Shown here piece by piece: positions 48,513-58,934 of a stretch of 64,000 nt of DNA; positions within the stretch are counted from its first letter, which is position 1, and each line of letters opens with the position of its first letter. This stretch comes from Megascapheus bottae (lineage: Eukaryota; Chordata; Mammalia; Rodentia; Geomyidae), in contig JANJXV010000002.1 of NCBI GenBank assembly GCA_024803745.1, forward strand, positions 38,151,001 through 38,215,000, read 5' to 3'. The notes beneath the pieces were generated by a model. That model saw only the letters and a list, made by a program, of their open reading frames with translations. It was not told the origin of the DNA and searched no databases. The position numbers and the translations under genes were made by a program.

Positions 48513-49619
48513 ATTCTCGATACCAAAAAAATAAGTCTTATCCTCAAAATAAAATTCTCATTTTGCTGATACCAGATTCTAGATTAAAAGCTTTCCTCTT
48601 GCAGAACTGTTATATGATAGTCTATTGACTTCTCATATCTATGATATCTAGATTTTAGTTCTTCGATAGGTCTCCTTTCCCCCCAGAAACTTTCACGAAT
48701 TTTCTCTTTATTACCAAAATTAAAAGTTTCCTCAAGATATGTCTTGGAGTGAGTCTGTTTTCCTCAGTTGGACTGACTATTCAGTTAGGAGTGAATCTCA
48801 ACACCTAAATCCTTCTTTAGTTCTAGGAAATATTTCTCAATTGTCTTGTTTCATTATCTTATCTTTAGTTCCACTAGAATTTCTATCAAATGGATGTTGG
48901 ACCTTCTGAATCTGTACTTTCTTTCCAGATTATTGGTGAAACTATTTGCAGTGCAACCTTACAGAATTCTTCCACTGTATCTTTTGGAATAACTTTCAAG
49001 CATGCCTCTTGAATTATAGGATGGTTTCTCTTGATGGTTTCTTTTTTTTTCTTTTTATGATGGTATAGGACTTGACCTTGGAGCCAAGGGGGTTTTACTT
49101 AGTTTTTAGCTTATGACTTTTGCAATAACACTGGAGCCACACTATCAGTTCCATCTATTGAGTTTTTCATTGTTTTTAATTTTCAGGATAACAGGATACG
49201 GTTTGTATTTCCAATGCTTTGTTTCCCTCTAGAAGGACTCACCACATTTCTTCCACTTCATGGATTAGATCTGCTTCTTTAAAGGTTAGCTCTTCTGTCT
49301 GCAGAGTCTTAGGGCTCTATTTTACTTAGAATTAAGGATTCCTGATGGAGTAATCAAGAATGCTTGTGCACACTTCTGCTCATCACTACTTAACTCTAGA
49401 GATTTTGAAGGGTGAAATGTGAGTTCAGACAGGTGCCTGAGTTCATTGACCGCTAGGCATAACTGTTTCCTCCTCTTCTTGGGTTTTGTTTACTACTTGG
49501 CATTTCACCAACTTCTTTTATTTTTTTTTAGCTTTACAGAAGTTTATTTTTTTAAATGCATTTTTAACATAGGAAACTATAAAATAGGTTTCACTTTCAC
49601 ACACACAGGCGTAATATAT

Positions 49620-49860
49620 TTTACACATATTTTTGTGCAAGTGTGGGGCTTGAACTCAGAACCTCTTGTTCTTGCTTAGTATTTACCCTCCAAGTTAGCA
49701 CTCTACTACTTGGAACTACACTTCCATGTTATTTTATTACTGGGTAGTTGGAGATAAGAATCCCTTAATTTTATCTGTCCAAACTGGCTTGAAACTGTAG
49801 TCCATTAAAATCTCTGCTTCCTAATTAGCTGGAAATATAAGATTACAAACTGGAATTATA
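49620..49860 (-). repeat. B1-Geo dimeric SINE, diverged
   Basis: gtgtggggcttgaactcaga, tagcactctactacttggaa, gtagttggagataagaatcc, then the 7SL half (tctctgcttcctaattagct). Moderately old. Confidence 0.75.
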
Positions 49861-49914
49861 AGGTTCCCTGCCTCTGTCAAGATTCTGAGTGTCAAAAATG
49901 GGATTTTGATGTTG

Positions 49915-50145
49915 TTATTTCTTTATTATTGTAATGTACAGAGGGATTACAGTTATATTCTTCAGATAGAGGGTACATCTCACACACTGATACCTCTTCT
50001 CATGTTTTTGTCCACATTTCCCTCTCCCACCCTCTCCCAATCATCTTCTTCACCCCCTTCCCTTTCCTATTTCAAATAAATAAATATATATACAATATAC
50101 CAGGTAACAAAGTCAAATTCTGTAACAATATGAGATTAATCAAAG
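49915..50145 (-). mobile_element. L1 3' end, reverse
   Basis: tattattgtaatgtacagag, ggattacagttatattcttc, then the C/T-rich complement of the polypurine tract and caaattctgtaacaatatga. Somewhat diverged from the other copies. An ID-like monomer without its Geo half abuts directly at 50146. Confidence 0.85.
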
Positions 50146-50240
50146 CATTTCCAGCTTTTTCTATGTATGTGGTACTGAGGAAACCAACTTGAACTTTGTG
50201 CATGCTAGGCACACTACCACTAAGCCAAACTCCTGGGCCC
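50146..50240 (-). repeat. ID-like left monomer without Geo half
   Basis: agctttttctatgtatgtgg, then gaactttgtgcatgctaggc and ctaagccaaactcctgggcc. Only the 5' monomer of IDL-Geo is present; where the Geo monomer is expected, the L1 tail at 49915-50145 begins. Confidence 0.8.
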
Positions 50241-50304
50241 CTTCCTTTTCCAAAATGTGGCCTTAGTGTCAAAAGTAGGAAAAATGAGGAGGGGAATGAA
50301 GCTA

Positions 50305-50406
50305 TAAATATTTTTATTTTTTAATTTTTTATTGTAATTAATAGAAGGGTTACATTATATTTGCAAGCTTGGCAAGCACTCTAACACTAGACTAACTCCT
50401 GGCCTC
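50305..50406 (-). mobile_element. L1 tail fused to an ID-like SINE head
   Basis: 50305-50362 is the complement of the L1 3' terminus (tattgtaattaatagaaggg). At 50363 it changes directly into the complement of the first about 44 bases of the ID-like SINE (ggcaagcactctaacactag, actaactcctggcc). In sense orientation this reads SINE head, then L1 tail, then poly(A). Confidence 0.75.
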
Positions 50407-50520
50407 TTTAGGTTCTTTTTAAGAGTCTATATCTTCAGATCTCAGATTTTGAATTTCGGTCTTTCATATTTCAAACCCAGTACTGGGGCTACCTCCCAAT
50501 CAGTTTTTTCCCACTGCTTT

Positions 50521-51308
50521 ATTTTTTTAAATATATTTTTATTGTAATTAATAGAAGGGTTACATTATATTCACCAGATAGAGGGTGCATTACTTCACAA
50601 ACATTGATACCCTTTTTCATGTCTTGGTCCCAATTTCTCTCTCTCCACCTCTGCCCCTCATCTTGTTTTCCCCCCTTCCCTATCTGATTTCAAATAACCA
50701 AATAAGCATATATCCAACATATCAGATAACAAGGTGAAATACTCTAACAGTATGAGAATACCAAGGGACAGCAAAAGAGATGAGAGATAACATAGTACAT
50801 TAAGGACAACAATCACTCATTATATGGCTTTTGTTTCTATATCCTGGAGGTCCTTACATTTAGCGTCATACTATATGGCCTAATGTATCTAGGTTTTGTT
50901 CTATTGTAAATATCTGCTAGAAGAGCCCAAGGTTTCTACTGATTATGACAAATGAGGGGAACCATTGAGCCTATGTTCCTTTGAGTCTGGCTTACTTCAC
51001 TTAATATGATTTTTTCTCAGTCTTTCCATTTCCTTACAAATGGGGCAATGTCATTCTTTCTGACAGCAGCATAGAATTCCATTGTGTATAAATACTGCAT
51101 CTTGTTGATCCACTCATCCACTGAGAGTCATCTGTGTTGGTTCCATATCTTTGCTATGGTAAATAGTGCTACAATGAACATTGTTGTGCTAGTGGCTTTA
51201 GTATATCCTTGTTTCTGGACGATTGGGTAAATACCAAGTAGTGGAATTGCTGGGTCATAGGGGATTCTATATTTAGGTTTTTGAGTAACTGCCATACTGT
51301 TTTCCGTC
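50521..51308 (-). mobile_element. 5'-truncated L1 (3' UTR plus ORF2 C-terminus)
   Basis: Runs leftward to a T run at 50521. The 3' UTR complement occupies roughly the left third. Decayed ORF2 C-terminal coding at about 51128-51300 keeps Tyr-Asp-Pro-Ala-Ile-Pro-Leu-Leu-Gly and Met-Phe-Ile-Val-Ala-Leu-Phe-Thr-Ile-Ala-Lys. Imperfect flanking repeats ccactgcttt (50511-50520) and ctactgcttt (51309-51318). Confidence 0.9.
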
Positions 51309-52061
51309 CTACTGCTTTCTTTCAATGTTCGTGATTTTCTTTTTCTTGTTCATTTGCAAATTTGACATTGTAGTTATGCTATCAAGGCTGAATTTTTTTT
51401 CTCTTTTTGAAGACTGTTGTTCTTACACATTGGCTGGATTTCAGAAATTGAAAATCTTAAATATATGTCAAAAAAAAGAATGAGATCTTAATTCATGATG
51501 GTATGAAGATCAGCCTTGAATCTACTGAAGAGAGGAAAGGGTCTGTATTGTTTTGTGTTCTTGTAATGTGTATTTTTATTGAGTACTTAATCTGCATTTC
51601 TGCCTTATTAGGATCAATAATACTATATTTCCTTTTTGTTTATCTTTTTGGGTTGGAAATTATAGCTTTTAATATGTATTTCTAAAACATATACATTAAA
51701 TATGAATTTTTATTAAGTATGTATATTTTTGAATATTTAGTGGATGTATTTAATTTACTTCATCTATTATTACATTGTTTTATATTCCTTAGCAATACAA
51801 AATATTTAGCAAACTTGTGACATTACTTTAATATCCCTAGTATGGTTGTAGTATCCTTTTTATTCTTTGCAGAATTTATTTTAGTCACAAATCATCTTTA
51901 CTAATAGGTGGAGAAAACCCTTTGATGCTTCTTCCTCTTAGCAGTGACCATAGGTTGTACAATTCCACAGCTCTGAAAGACTTTCTAGCTTTCTTCTGTA
52001 AAAGCAGAATTTCTTAAAGTAGGTTGCATGATTTCCCTCATTTGTAAGATGTCCTATTCTT

Positions 52062-52668
52062 TTTTTCATATATTTTTATTGTAATTACTAGAAGGGTTAC
52101 ATGATATTTGCCAGATAGAAGGTGCATTAATTCACATACGTTGATACCCTTTTACATGTCTTGGTCCCCATTTCCCTCCCCCCAACTCCCACATCTCATC
52201 TTGTTTTCCCCCCTTCCCTATCCAATTTCAAATAACCAAATACAAATACATCTGATATATCAGGTAACAAAGTGAGATACTGTAACAATATGAGATAACC
52301 AAGGGACAGCAAAAGAGATGAGAGATAATATAGTACCTTAAGGACAACAATCACTCATTATATGGCTTATGTTTCTATATCCTGGAGGTCCTTACATTTA
52401 GCGTCATACTATATGACCTAATGTATCAAGGTTTTGCTCATTTGCACATCTCTGCTAGTTGAGCCCAAGGTTTCTACTGATTATGACAAATGAGGGAAAC
52501 CATTGAGCCTAAGTTCCTTTGAGTCTGGCTTACTTCACTTAATATGATTTTTTTCTCAGTCTTTCCATTTCCTTACAAATGGGGCTATGTCATTCTTTCT
52601 GACAGCAGCATAGTATTCCATTGTGTATAAATACCCCATCTTGTTGATCCATTAATCAACTGAGGGAC
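52062..52668 (-). mobile_element. 5'-truncated L1 3' end
   Basis: Complement of the L1 3' UTR and the last part of ORF2, ending within the aaataccccatcttgttgat region. Flanking repeats aagatgtcctattctt (52046-52061) and aagatggcctattctt (52669-52684) differ at one of 16 bases. Confidence 0.94.
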
Positions 52669-52794
52669 AAGATGGCCTATTCTTAACAGGGCATCTCAAC
52701 AATCCACCCATCTGCTTGATACATAGGACCATGCAATGAAGTGTACCAACATAAACTCCAAGATATGGAGCAAGAGGTTCTTTTTTTTCTAGCA

Positions 52795-53125
52795 TCTTTT
52801 TTTTTTATAATTTTTTATTGTAATTAATAAAAGGGTTACGTGATATTTGCCAGATAGAAGGTACATTAATTCACATACATTGATACCCTTTCACATGTCT
52901 TGATACCCATCACCCTTCCCCCCCAACCCCCCCCCCGTCTTGGTTTTCTCCCCTTCCCTGTCAAATTTCAAATAACCAAATACAAATAAATTCAATATAT
53001 CAGATAACAAAGTGAGATACTGTAACAATATGAGATACCCAAGAGACAGCAAAGGAGATGAAAGATAACATAGTAGATTAAGGACAACAATCATTCATTA
53101 TATGGCTTTTGTTTTTATGTCTTTT
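52795..53125 (-). mobile_element. 5'-truncated L1 3' end (3' UTR only)
   Basis: T run, tattgtaattaataaaaggg, ttacgtgatatttgccagat, C-rich tract, then up to atcattcattatatggcttt. Target-site repeats are obscured by T-rich flanks. Confidence 0.88.
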
Positions 53126-53209
53126 TTGTTGTATTTTTGCTCTTTATTGTATTTTTATTTTCATTTTTTCCCTTCATATCTCTTAAATTTCTATACCTTG
53201 TGTCTCACA

Positions 53210-53458
53210 TACAAGATTTTTGACCAGGGGAAAGGAAAGGGACACCCCCAAACAGGTCAAAAGATGAACTAATGCAACAAGGACACTCACTGGACCCTAG
53301 ATTAGATACCAATATTGCAAATAGGGGGGAAGGGGGAAAGGAAGAGGTAAGGGGAAAGAATGAAGGATGGGGTAACATTTTTTTACAAACTAATATAATC
53401 ATTACCTGAATAACTATAAACCCACCTGTTCATTGTCATTTCAGTGGAGATAAAAAAT
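53210..53458 (+). repeat. Possible older L1 3' UTR, forward
   Basis: Purine-rich segment (gaaggggg/ggaagagg at about 53325-53360) between gtcaaaagatgaactaatgc and ggggtaacatttttttacaa. General L1 3' UTR organisation, but not the young subfamily; uncertain. Confidence 0.35.
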
Positions 53459-53467
53459 ATCAGAGTT

Positions 53468-53660
53468 GGCTGGGAGTTTGGCCTAGTGGGTAAAGTGCTT
53501 GCCTAGCATGCATGAAGACCCGGGTTTGATTCCTCAGTACCACATACATAGAAAAAAGCCGGAAGTGGTGCTGAGGCTCAAGTGGTAGAGCTCTAGCCTT
53601 GAAAAAGTCCAAGGACAGTGCTCAGGCACTGAGCTCAAGCCCAGGATTGGCAAAAAAAAA
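53468..53660 (+). mobile_element. IDL-Geo dimeric SINE
   Basis: ggctgggagtttggcctagt, catgcatgaagacccgggtt, cctcagtaccacatacatag, the Geo half, and a poly(A) tail. Target-site duplication atcagagtt at 53459-53467 and 53661-53669. Confidence 0.94.
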
Positions 53661-54229
53661 ATCAGAGTTCCCTAACATTTTTGAGATTTTATTAATAAGA
53701 GTGATGGAGATTTGTTTTAGAAGCCCTTCCTGGAACAGAATTAACTTTGTATAAAATTTCTAACTGTGGAGGCAGGTTGTTCTGAGGCTATTAGTAGTGT
53801 TTGGGGAGACAAAGCAGCTATCTTGGATGCTTCTGGATGGTGAGTATTCTTTTCAGAGTGAAGCCATTTGGTACGACTAGATTTTCAAGCAATCTCCATA
53901 TATCTTGGCATTTTGGTGTGTCATCTCTGATTTGTGATTTTAAGATCAATATGGGGTGAAAAAATCTTTGAGAAATATCTTGATGGCTACAAGAATACTC
54001 TTTTGGGCCTCTCAGAGGAAGATGGATCAGAATTAAGAATGGCTGACTCAATCTGCTCTTACAGATAGGCTATCTATTAGATATTGACCATAGCCATCTT
54101 AAGGACATACCTCAGCACATCCACGGGGAAATAATTAACATATTATTCATGTTCTCTGCAGCCCTGAAAGCATCAAATGTACATTCGACAGTGTGAAAGT
54201 GTGAGTTGTCCCTGAATAAAGCTAGGAAT

Positions 54230-54679
54230 TCATAGCAGACGAAAAAGTCCAAGTTGAGGCTGTAAATTATCGTAGCTTATAATGATAGCAAATTTGGAAT
54301 GGTGTGTACTATAACCAGTGGGTAGCCATGGAACTGTGCAGTCATCTGGGTGAGTAAGAGCCTCAGGCACATCAGACTGTTGCCTAAGTGATGGTATAAT
54401 GATAGACATGATGGTTGTGCATATGGTAATTGGGAGCATGTGCCTGTGTACATCATCACTGTAGAGAAGTACCAGAGTTGGAATGAAGCTGACTTGGGCT
54501 AGAGGCACTGCATATGGCCAGTGTTTGCTGATGACTGGAAGACCTTCAGCCAACTCTGGTGTTCCAGACAGGTGTTCCAATGGCAGGAGGAAGGTCTTGT
54601 CAATATGGTAGCCTTCTTTGAATTCATTATTTTTAATAGTAAAAAAATGACTACTTGTATTGAATTCTGTATATACCAT
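54230..54679 (-). pseudogene. Unidentified 149-codon open frame, possible pseudogene fragment
   Basis: The longest open frame here not made of simple repeats or recognised transposons. The translation has a mixed, protein-like composition with a hydrophobic stretch near residues 60-95 and a Pro-rich patch around residues 105-125, but I recognise no family or motif. In the following region (plus 54150-54230) a different frame stays open, so a frameshifted pseudogene is conceivable. There is no adjacent splice signal, Kozak-type start, poly(A) tail or flanking repeat that I could identify. A frame of this length is only modestly unusual in 64 kb of AT-rich DNA, so chance remains a real alternative. 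Confidence 0.25.
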
Positions 54680-55119
54680 GTATCTTTTATCTCACTCCTT
54701 TCCTTTGGATTCCCTTCTCTTTTTGTGTTGAAATATTTTAATTAGTTTTAAAGTAAGAGATGGTGTAAAATTCTGCTCAGTCGTTCTACCTATAAAAATA
54801 AAAGATTCTGTTTGAATACTGATTTAACTGTATGATTCCTTTCTTCAAGCACACTGAAGATAATGCTTTATTATCTTCTGCTACCTGCTGTTACTGATTA
54901 GAAAGCTATTGTCAGTCCATTTGTTATATTATCAGTTTTTTTCCTGGCAATGTTTAAGATTTTACTTTATTCTTAATATTTTACATAGTTACTGGACATA
55001 TTAATGTAGATTCATTTGTTCAGCTTTCAGGCTTTTAATATTTACAAGTTATTATTTTGCTATTCTATTTTTCTTTTAGGTTATTATTTTGTATATGTAA
55101 ACGCAATGTAAGTTGGCTT

Positions 55120-55312
55120 TTTTTGAGATAACAGGTTTAACTCTGCTAGGTAAATACTTTACCACTTAAGTCATAACCACATCCATTTTGGCTTTAGTTT
55201 AATTTTCAGATAATATTTTCTGCTTTTTGCCTAGGTTGACCTTGACCTATTGCCTTCCCAAGCTTTACCTCATTTAGACACTGGATATAAACACATACTG
55301 CCATGACCAGCC
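55120..55312 (-). repeat. ID-like plus B1-like remnants
   Basis: Reverse ID body at 55125-55185 (gctaggtaaatactttacca, cttaagtcataaccacatcc), then a reverse 7SL-type monomer at 55190-55312 (tgcctaggttgaccttgacc, catactgccatgaccagccc). Confidence 0.5.
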
Positions 55313-55490
55313 CAATGTTGTGATTCATCTTATCATGCTCTTGGCATTATTTTCTTTTATTTTTAAAATATATTTTTATTGTCATTAATAGAAGGGTCAC
55401 ATTATATTCACCAGATATCACAAACATTGATACCCTTTCTCATGTCTTGGTCTCTTTTTCCCTCCCTCCACCCCCACCTCTCATCTTGTT

Positions 55491-55566
55491 TTCCCCCCTT
55501 CCCTATCCAATTCCAAATAACCAAATAATTCCCCCCTTCCCTATCCAATTCCAAATAACCAAATAA
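55491..55566. repeat. 38-bp perfect tandem duplication in an L1 3' UTR
   Basis: The segment beginning ttccccccttccctatcc and ending aaccaaataa is present twice head to tail (55491-55528 and 55529-55566) with no mismatch. Other L1 copies in the window have it once. Confidence 0.93.
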
Positions 55567-56041
55567 GCATATATCCAACATATCAGACAACAAGGTGAAA
55601 TTCTGTAACAATATGAGAATACCAAGGGACAGCAAAAGAGATGAGAGATACCATAGTACATTAAGGACAACAATCACTCATTATATGGCTTTTTTCCTAT
55701 ATCCTGGAGGTCCTTACATTTAGCGTCATACTATATGGCCTTATGTATCAAGGTTTTGCTCTATTGCAAATCTCTGCTAGGAGAAGACCAAAGTTTCTAC
55801 TGATTATGACAAATGAGGGAAACCATTGAGCCTATGTTCCTTTGAGTCTGGCTTACTTCACTTAATATGATTTTTTCTCAGTCTTTCCATTTCCTTACAA
55901 ATGGGGCAATGTCATTCTTTCTGACAGCAGCCTAGAATTCCATTGTGTATAAATACCGCATCTTTTTGATCAACTCATCAACTGAGAGGCATCTGGGTTG
56001 GTTCTATGTCTTTGCTATGGTAAATAGTGCTGCAATGAACA

Positions 56042-57312
56042 TCATTGTGTAGTGGATTTAGTATGTCCTTGTTTCAGGGCGACTGGATAAGTGCCAAGTA
56101 ATGGAATTGCTGGGTCATAGGAGAGCTCTGTGTATAGTCTTTTGAGGAACCACCATACTGCTTTCCATAGTGGTTGAATGAGTTTGCAGTCCCACCAACA
56201 GTGTAGTAGTGATTCCTCCTGGCCACATCCCTGCCAGCATTTGTTGTTATTAGATTTCTTGATCATGGCCATTCTAACTGGAGTGAGGTGGAATCTTAGA
56301 GTTGTTTTGATTTGCATTTCTTTTTTTTACATTATATTTGCCAGATAGAAGGTGCATTAATTCACATACATTGATACCCTTTCTCATGTCTCGGTCCCCA
56401 TTTCCCTACCCCCGACACCCACCCCTCATCTTGTTTTCCCTCCTTCCCTACCCAATTTCAAATAACCAAATACAAATATAGCCTATATAGCAGATGACAA
56501 AGTGAGGTACTGTAACAATATGAGATAACCAAGGGACAGCAAAAGAGATGAGAGATAACATAATACATTAAGGACAACAATCACTCATTATATGGCTTTT
56601 GTTTCTATATCCTAGAGGTCCTTTCATTTAGGGTCATACTATATGGCCTTATGTATCTAGGTTTTGCATTTCTTTTATTGCCAGAGATGTCGAGCATTTC
56701 TTTTATTTCTCTATAAGCCATTCTTATTTCTTCTTCAGAGAAGACTCTCTTTAAGTCTTTGGCCCATCCTTTAATGGGATGGTTGTTTCTTTGAAGGTTA
56801 ATTTTGGAGTGATTCAATTTTTTGAGCTGTTGATATATTTTAAATATGAGGCCTTTGTCTGTTGTATGGTTAGTGAATATCTTCTCCCACTCTGTGGGCT
56901 TTCTACTTAGTTTGCTAGCTATGTCTTTTGACATACAGAAGCTCTGCAGTGTGACTTATCCAAAATTTCTCTGATTTGTTGTGTTTCTGGGTGCTTATTA
57001 AGAAAGTTTTGACCTATGCCAAGGAGACCTAGTGTATCTCCTATTCCTTCTTGTAAAGTTTTTCGGGTATCTGCTTTTACCTCAAGGTCTTTGATCCATT
57101 TGGAGTTAATCCTGGTGCAGGGTGACAAAGAAGGATCCAACTTTAGTTTTCTGCAGGTGCTTAACCACTTCTGCCAGCACCACTTGTTGAAGAGGCTGTC
57201 TTTCTTCCATTCTATTTTTTTGGCTCCCTTATCAAAGATTAGGTGGCCATAGGTCTGTGGGTTAATATCTGGGTCCTCAGTTCTATTCCATTGGTCTTCA
57301 GGCCTGTTCCTG
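56042..57312 (-). pseudogene. L1 ORF2 C-terminal coding remnant (interrupted)
   Basis: Minus-strand translation gives the C-terminal part of the L1 ORF2 protein (endonuclease/reverse-transcriptase polyprotein; the enzymatic domains themselves are missing). From the 5' side: a Phe-Asn-Lys-Trp-Cys-Trp block near 57180, the Trp-Ile-Lys-Asp-Leu block near 57085, Pro-Thr-Glu-Trp-Glu-Lys-Ile-Phe near 56890 and Asn-His-Pro-Ile-Lys-Gly-Trp-Ala-Lys-Asp-Leu near 56765. After the nested insertion come His-Leu-Thr-Pro-Val-Arg-Met-Ala and the zinc-knuckle-like C-X3-C-X7-H-X4-C motif near 56200-56260. Stops, frameshifts and the 338-bp insertion make it non-functional. Confidence 0.9.
56325..56662 (-). mobile_element. 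L1 3' UTR fragment inserted into another L1
   Basis: A 338-bp L1 tail in the same orientation as its host: T run, tgccagatagaaggtgcatt, C-rich tract, up to atgtatctag. It is flanked by a perfect 14-bp direct repeat, tttgcatttctttt, at 56311-56324 and 56663-56676; removing one repeat and the insert restores continuous L1 ORF2 sequence. Confidence 0.95.
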
Positions 57313-57648
57313 TTGGCAGCATTTTCTTAGATAACATTTAAGTTGATTTCTTATGTAAATTGAATTTTGATATACTATTATTCACTGTTTTAATTGCCTT
57401 TTGATACTTATTTCATCTGGAATTTAAAATTTCAATAAATTTGAAACATCTGTGATTGGCTTTTTTGTATGCTGGCTTTATTTCTACCTGTTTCTGTCTC
57501 CCAATATTGTATCTTTTGTAAATGTATTTCTTTTGTCTTTAGAAATAGAAGATATTCAGATTGTAGAGCAGAATAAAGGACTTAAGTTCTGCTCTATAGT
57601 CTTAATGGCCACCTGGTTGTAGACACTTAGCCCAAGCATCACTTTTTT

Positions 57649-58595
57649 TTAAAATTTTTTATTTATTTATTTTTTTATTGTAATCAGTAAAAGGGTTACA
57701 TGATATTTGCCAGATAGAAGGTGCATTAATTCACATACATTGATACCCTTTCACATGTCTTGGTACCCATTTCCCTCCCCCCCCCACACCCCCCACCCGT
57801 CTTGGTTTTCCCCCCTTCCCTATCAAATTTCAAATATCCAAATCCAAATAAATTCAATATATCAGATAACAAAGTGAGATACTATACCAATACGAGATAA
57901 CCAAGGGACAGCAAAGGAGATGAGAGACAACATAGTACATTAAGGACAACAATCACTCATTATATGGCTTTTGTTTCAATATCCTGGAGGTCCTTTCAAT
58001 TAGCTTCACATTACATGGCCTTATGTATCAAGATTTTGCTCTATTGCAGATCTCTGTTAGTAGAGCCCAAGGTTTCTACTGATTATGACGAATGAGGGAA
58101 ACCATTGAGCCTAACTAAGTTCCTTTGAGTCTGGCTTACTTCACTTAATATGATTTTTTCTCAGTCTTTCCATTTCCTAACAAATGGGGCGATGTCATTC
58201 TTTCTGACAGCAGCATAGAATTCCATTGTGTACAAATACCACAACTTGTTGATCCACTCATCAACTGAGGGACATCTAGGTTGGTTCCATATCTTTGCTA
58301 TGGTGAATAGTGCTGCAATGAACATTGTTGTGCTAGTGGATTTAGTATGTCCTTCTTTCTGGATGGTTGGGTAAATGCCAAGTAGTGGAATTGCTGGGTC
58401 ATAGGGGAGTTCTATGTTTAGCCTTTTGAGGCACTGCCACACTGCTTTCCATAGTGGTTGAATGAGTTTGCACTCCCACCAACAGTGTAGTAGTGATCCC
58501 TCCTGGCCACATCCCCTCCAGCATCTGTTATTCGTTTTCCTGATCTTGGCCATTCTAGCTGGAGTGAGGTGGAATCTTAAGAGTTGTTTTTATTT
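57649..58595 (-). mobile_element. 5'-truncated L1 (3' UTR plus ORF2 C-terminus)
   Basis: A 947-bp L1 tail. T-rich start, tattgtaatcagtaaaaggg, C-rich tract, then ORF2 C-terminal coding. A perfect 13-bp target-site duplication, gcatcactttttt, lies at 57636-57648 and 58596-58608. Confidence 0.95.
58161..58553 (-). pseudogene. L1 ORF2 C-terminal fragment, open for 130 codons
   Basis: The frame encodes the last part of L1 ORF2 and is still open. It carries the C-X3-C-X7-H-X4-C cysteine motif (residues about 11-28), Tyr-Asp-Pro-Ala-Ile-Pro-Leu-Leu-Gly-Ile-Tyr-Pro (about 51-62), Met-Phe-Ile-Ala-Ala-Leu-Phe-Thr-Ile-Ala-Lys-Ile-Trp-Asn-Gln (about 77-91) and the conserved Trp-Tyr-Leu-Tyr-Thr-Met-Glu-Phe-Tyr-Ala-Ala stretch. 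Full ORF2 is roughly 1,275 residues, so about 90% is missing, including endonuclease and reverse transcriptase. The intact frame suggests a relatively recent insertion; no promoter or product is expected. Confidence 0.92.
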
Positions 58596-58654
58596 GCATC
58601 ACTTTTTTAAGAATCCTTCTCTATTCCTGACTAGATAGATGGTTTCTCCTCTGT

Positions 58655-58780
58655 ATAACTTTTTTGTTTTTGAGATACAGTCACCACGTTGCCTTAGTCT
58701 TGAACCCCTGGGTTCAAGTGATCCTGTTTCCCCAGTCTCCCAAGTAGCTGGGGCAAGAGAGATTCCACGGTGTCCAGCTC
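58655..58780 (-). repeat. Free Alu-monomer-like (FLAM/PB1-type) relic
   Basis: Reading left to right, the complement shows ttttgagatacagtcaccac, gttgccttagtcttgaaccc, ctgggttcaagtgatcctgt and ccaagtagctggggcaag, ending ggtgtccagctc. This is closer to the 7SL/Alu form than to the derived B1-Geo halves around it. No Geo monomer is attached. Confidence 0.65.
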
Positions 58781-58934
58781 TCCCATATAAACTGTGATAG
58801 CCCCTCATAACTAACTCTTCCGTACAGTTTTATTACCATCTAGATTATAATCCGGACCTTGGCAAAAGGACAGAAACTTTGACAGCTTCATTCAGTTTTG
58901 CACATCACTAAAGATCTAGAAAGTGTTGAATAAG

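Larger units (their letters stand above)
55357..57314 (-). mobile_element. 5'-truncated L1 with a nested L1 inside
   Basis: The longest L1 here, about 1.6 kb of L1 sequence. The 3' UTR complement starts at 55357; ORF2 complement runs to 56324 and resumes at 56677 up to 57314. Imperfect flanking repeats ggcattattttctt (55343-55356) and ggcagcattttctt (57315-57328). A second L1 tail occupies 56325-56662. Confidence 0.93.
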
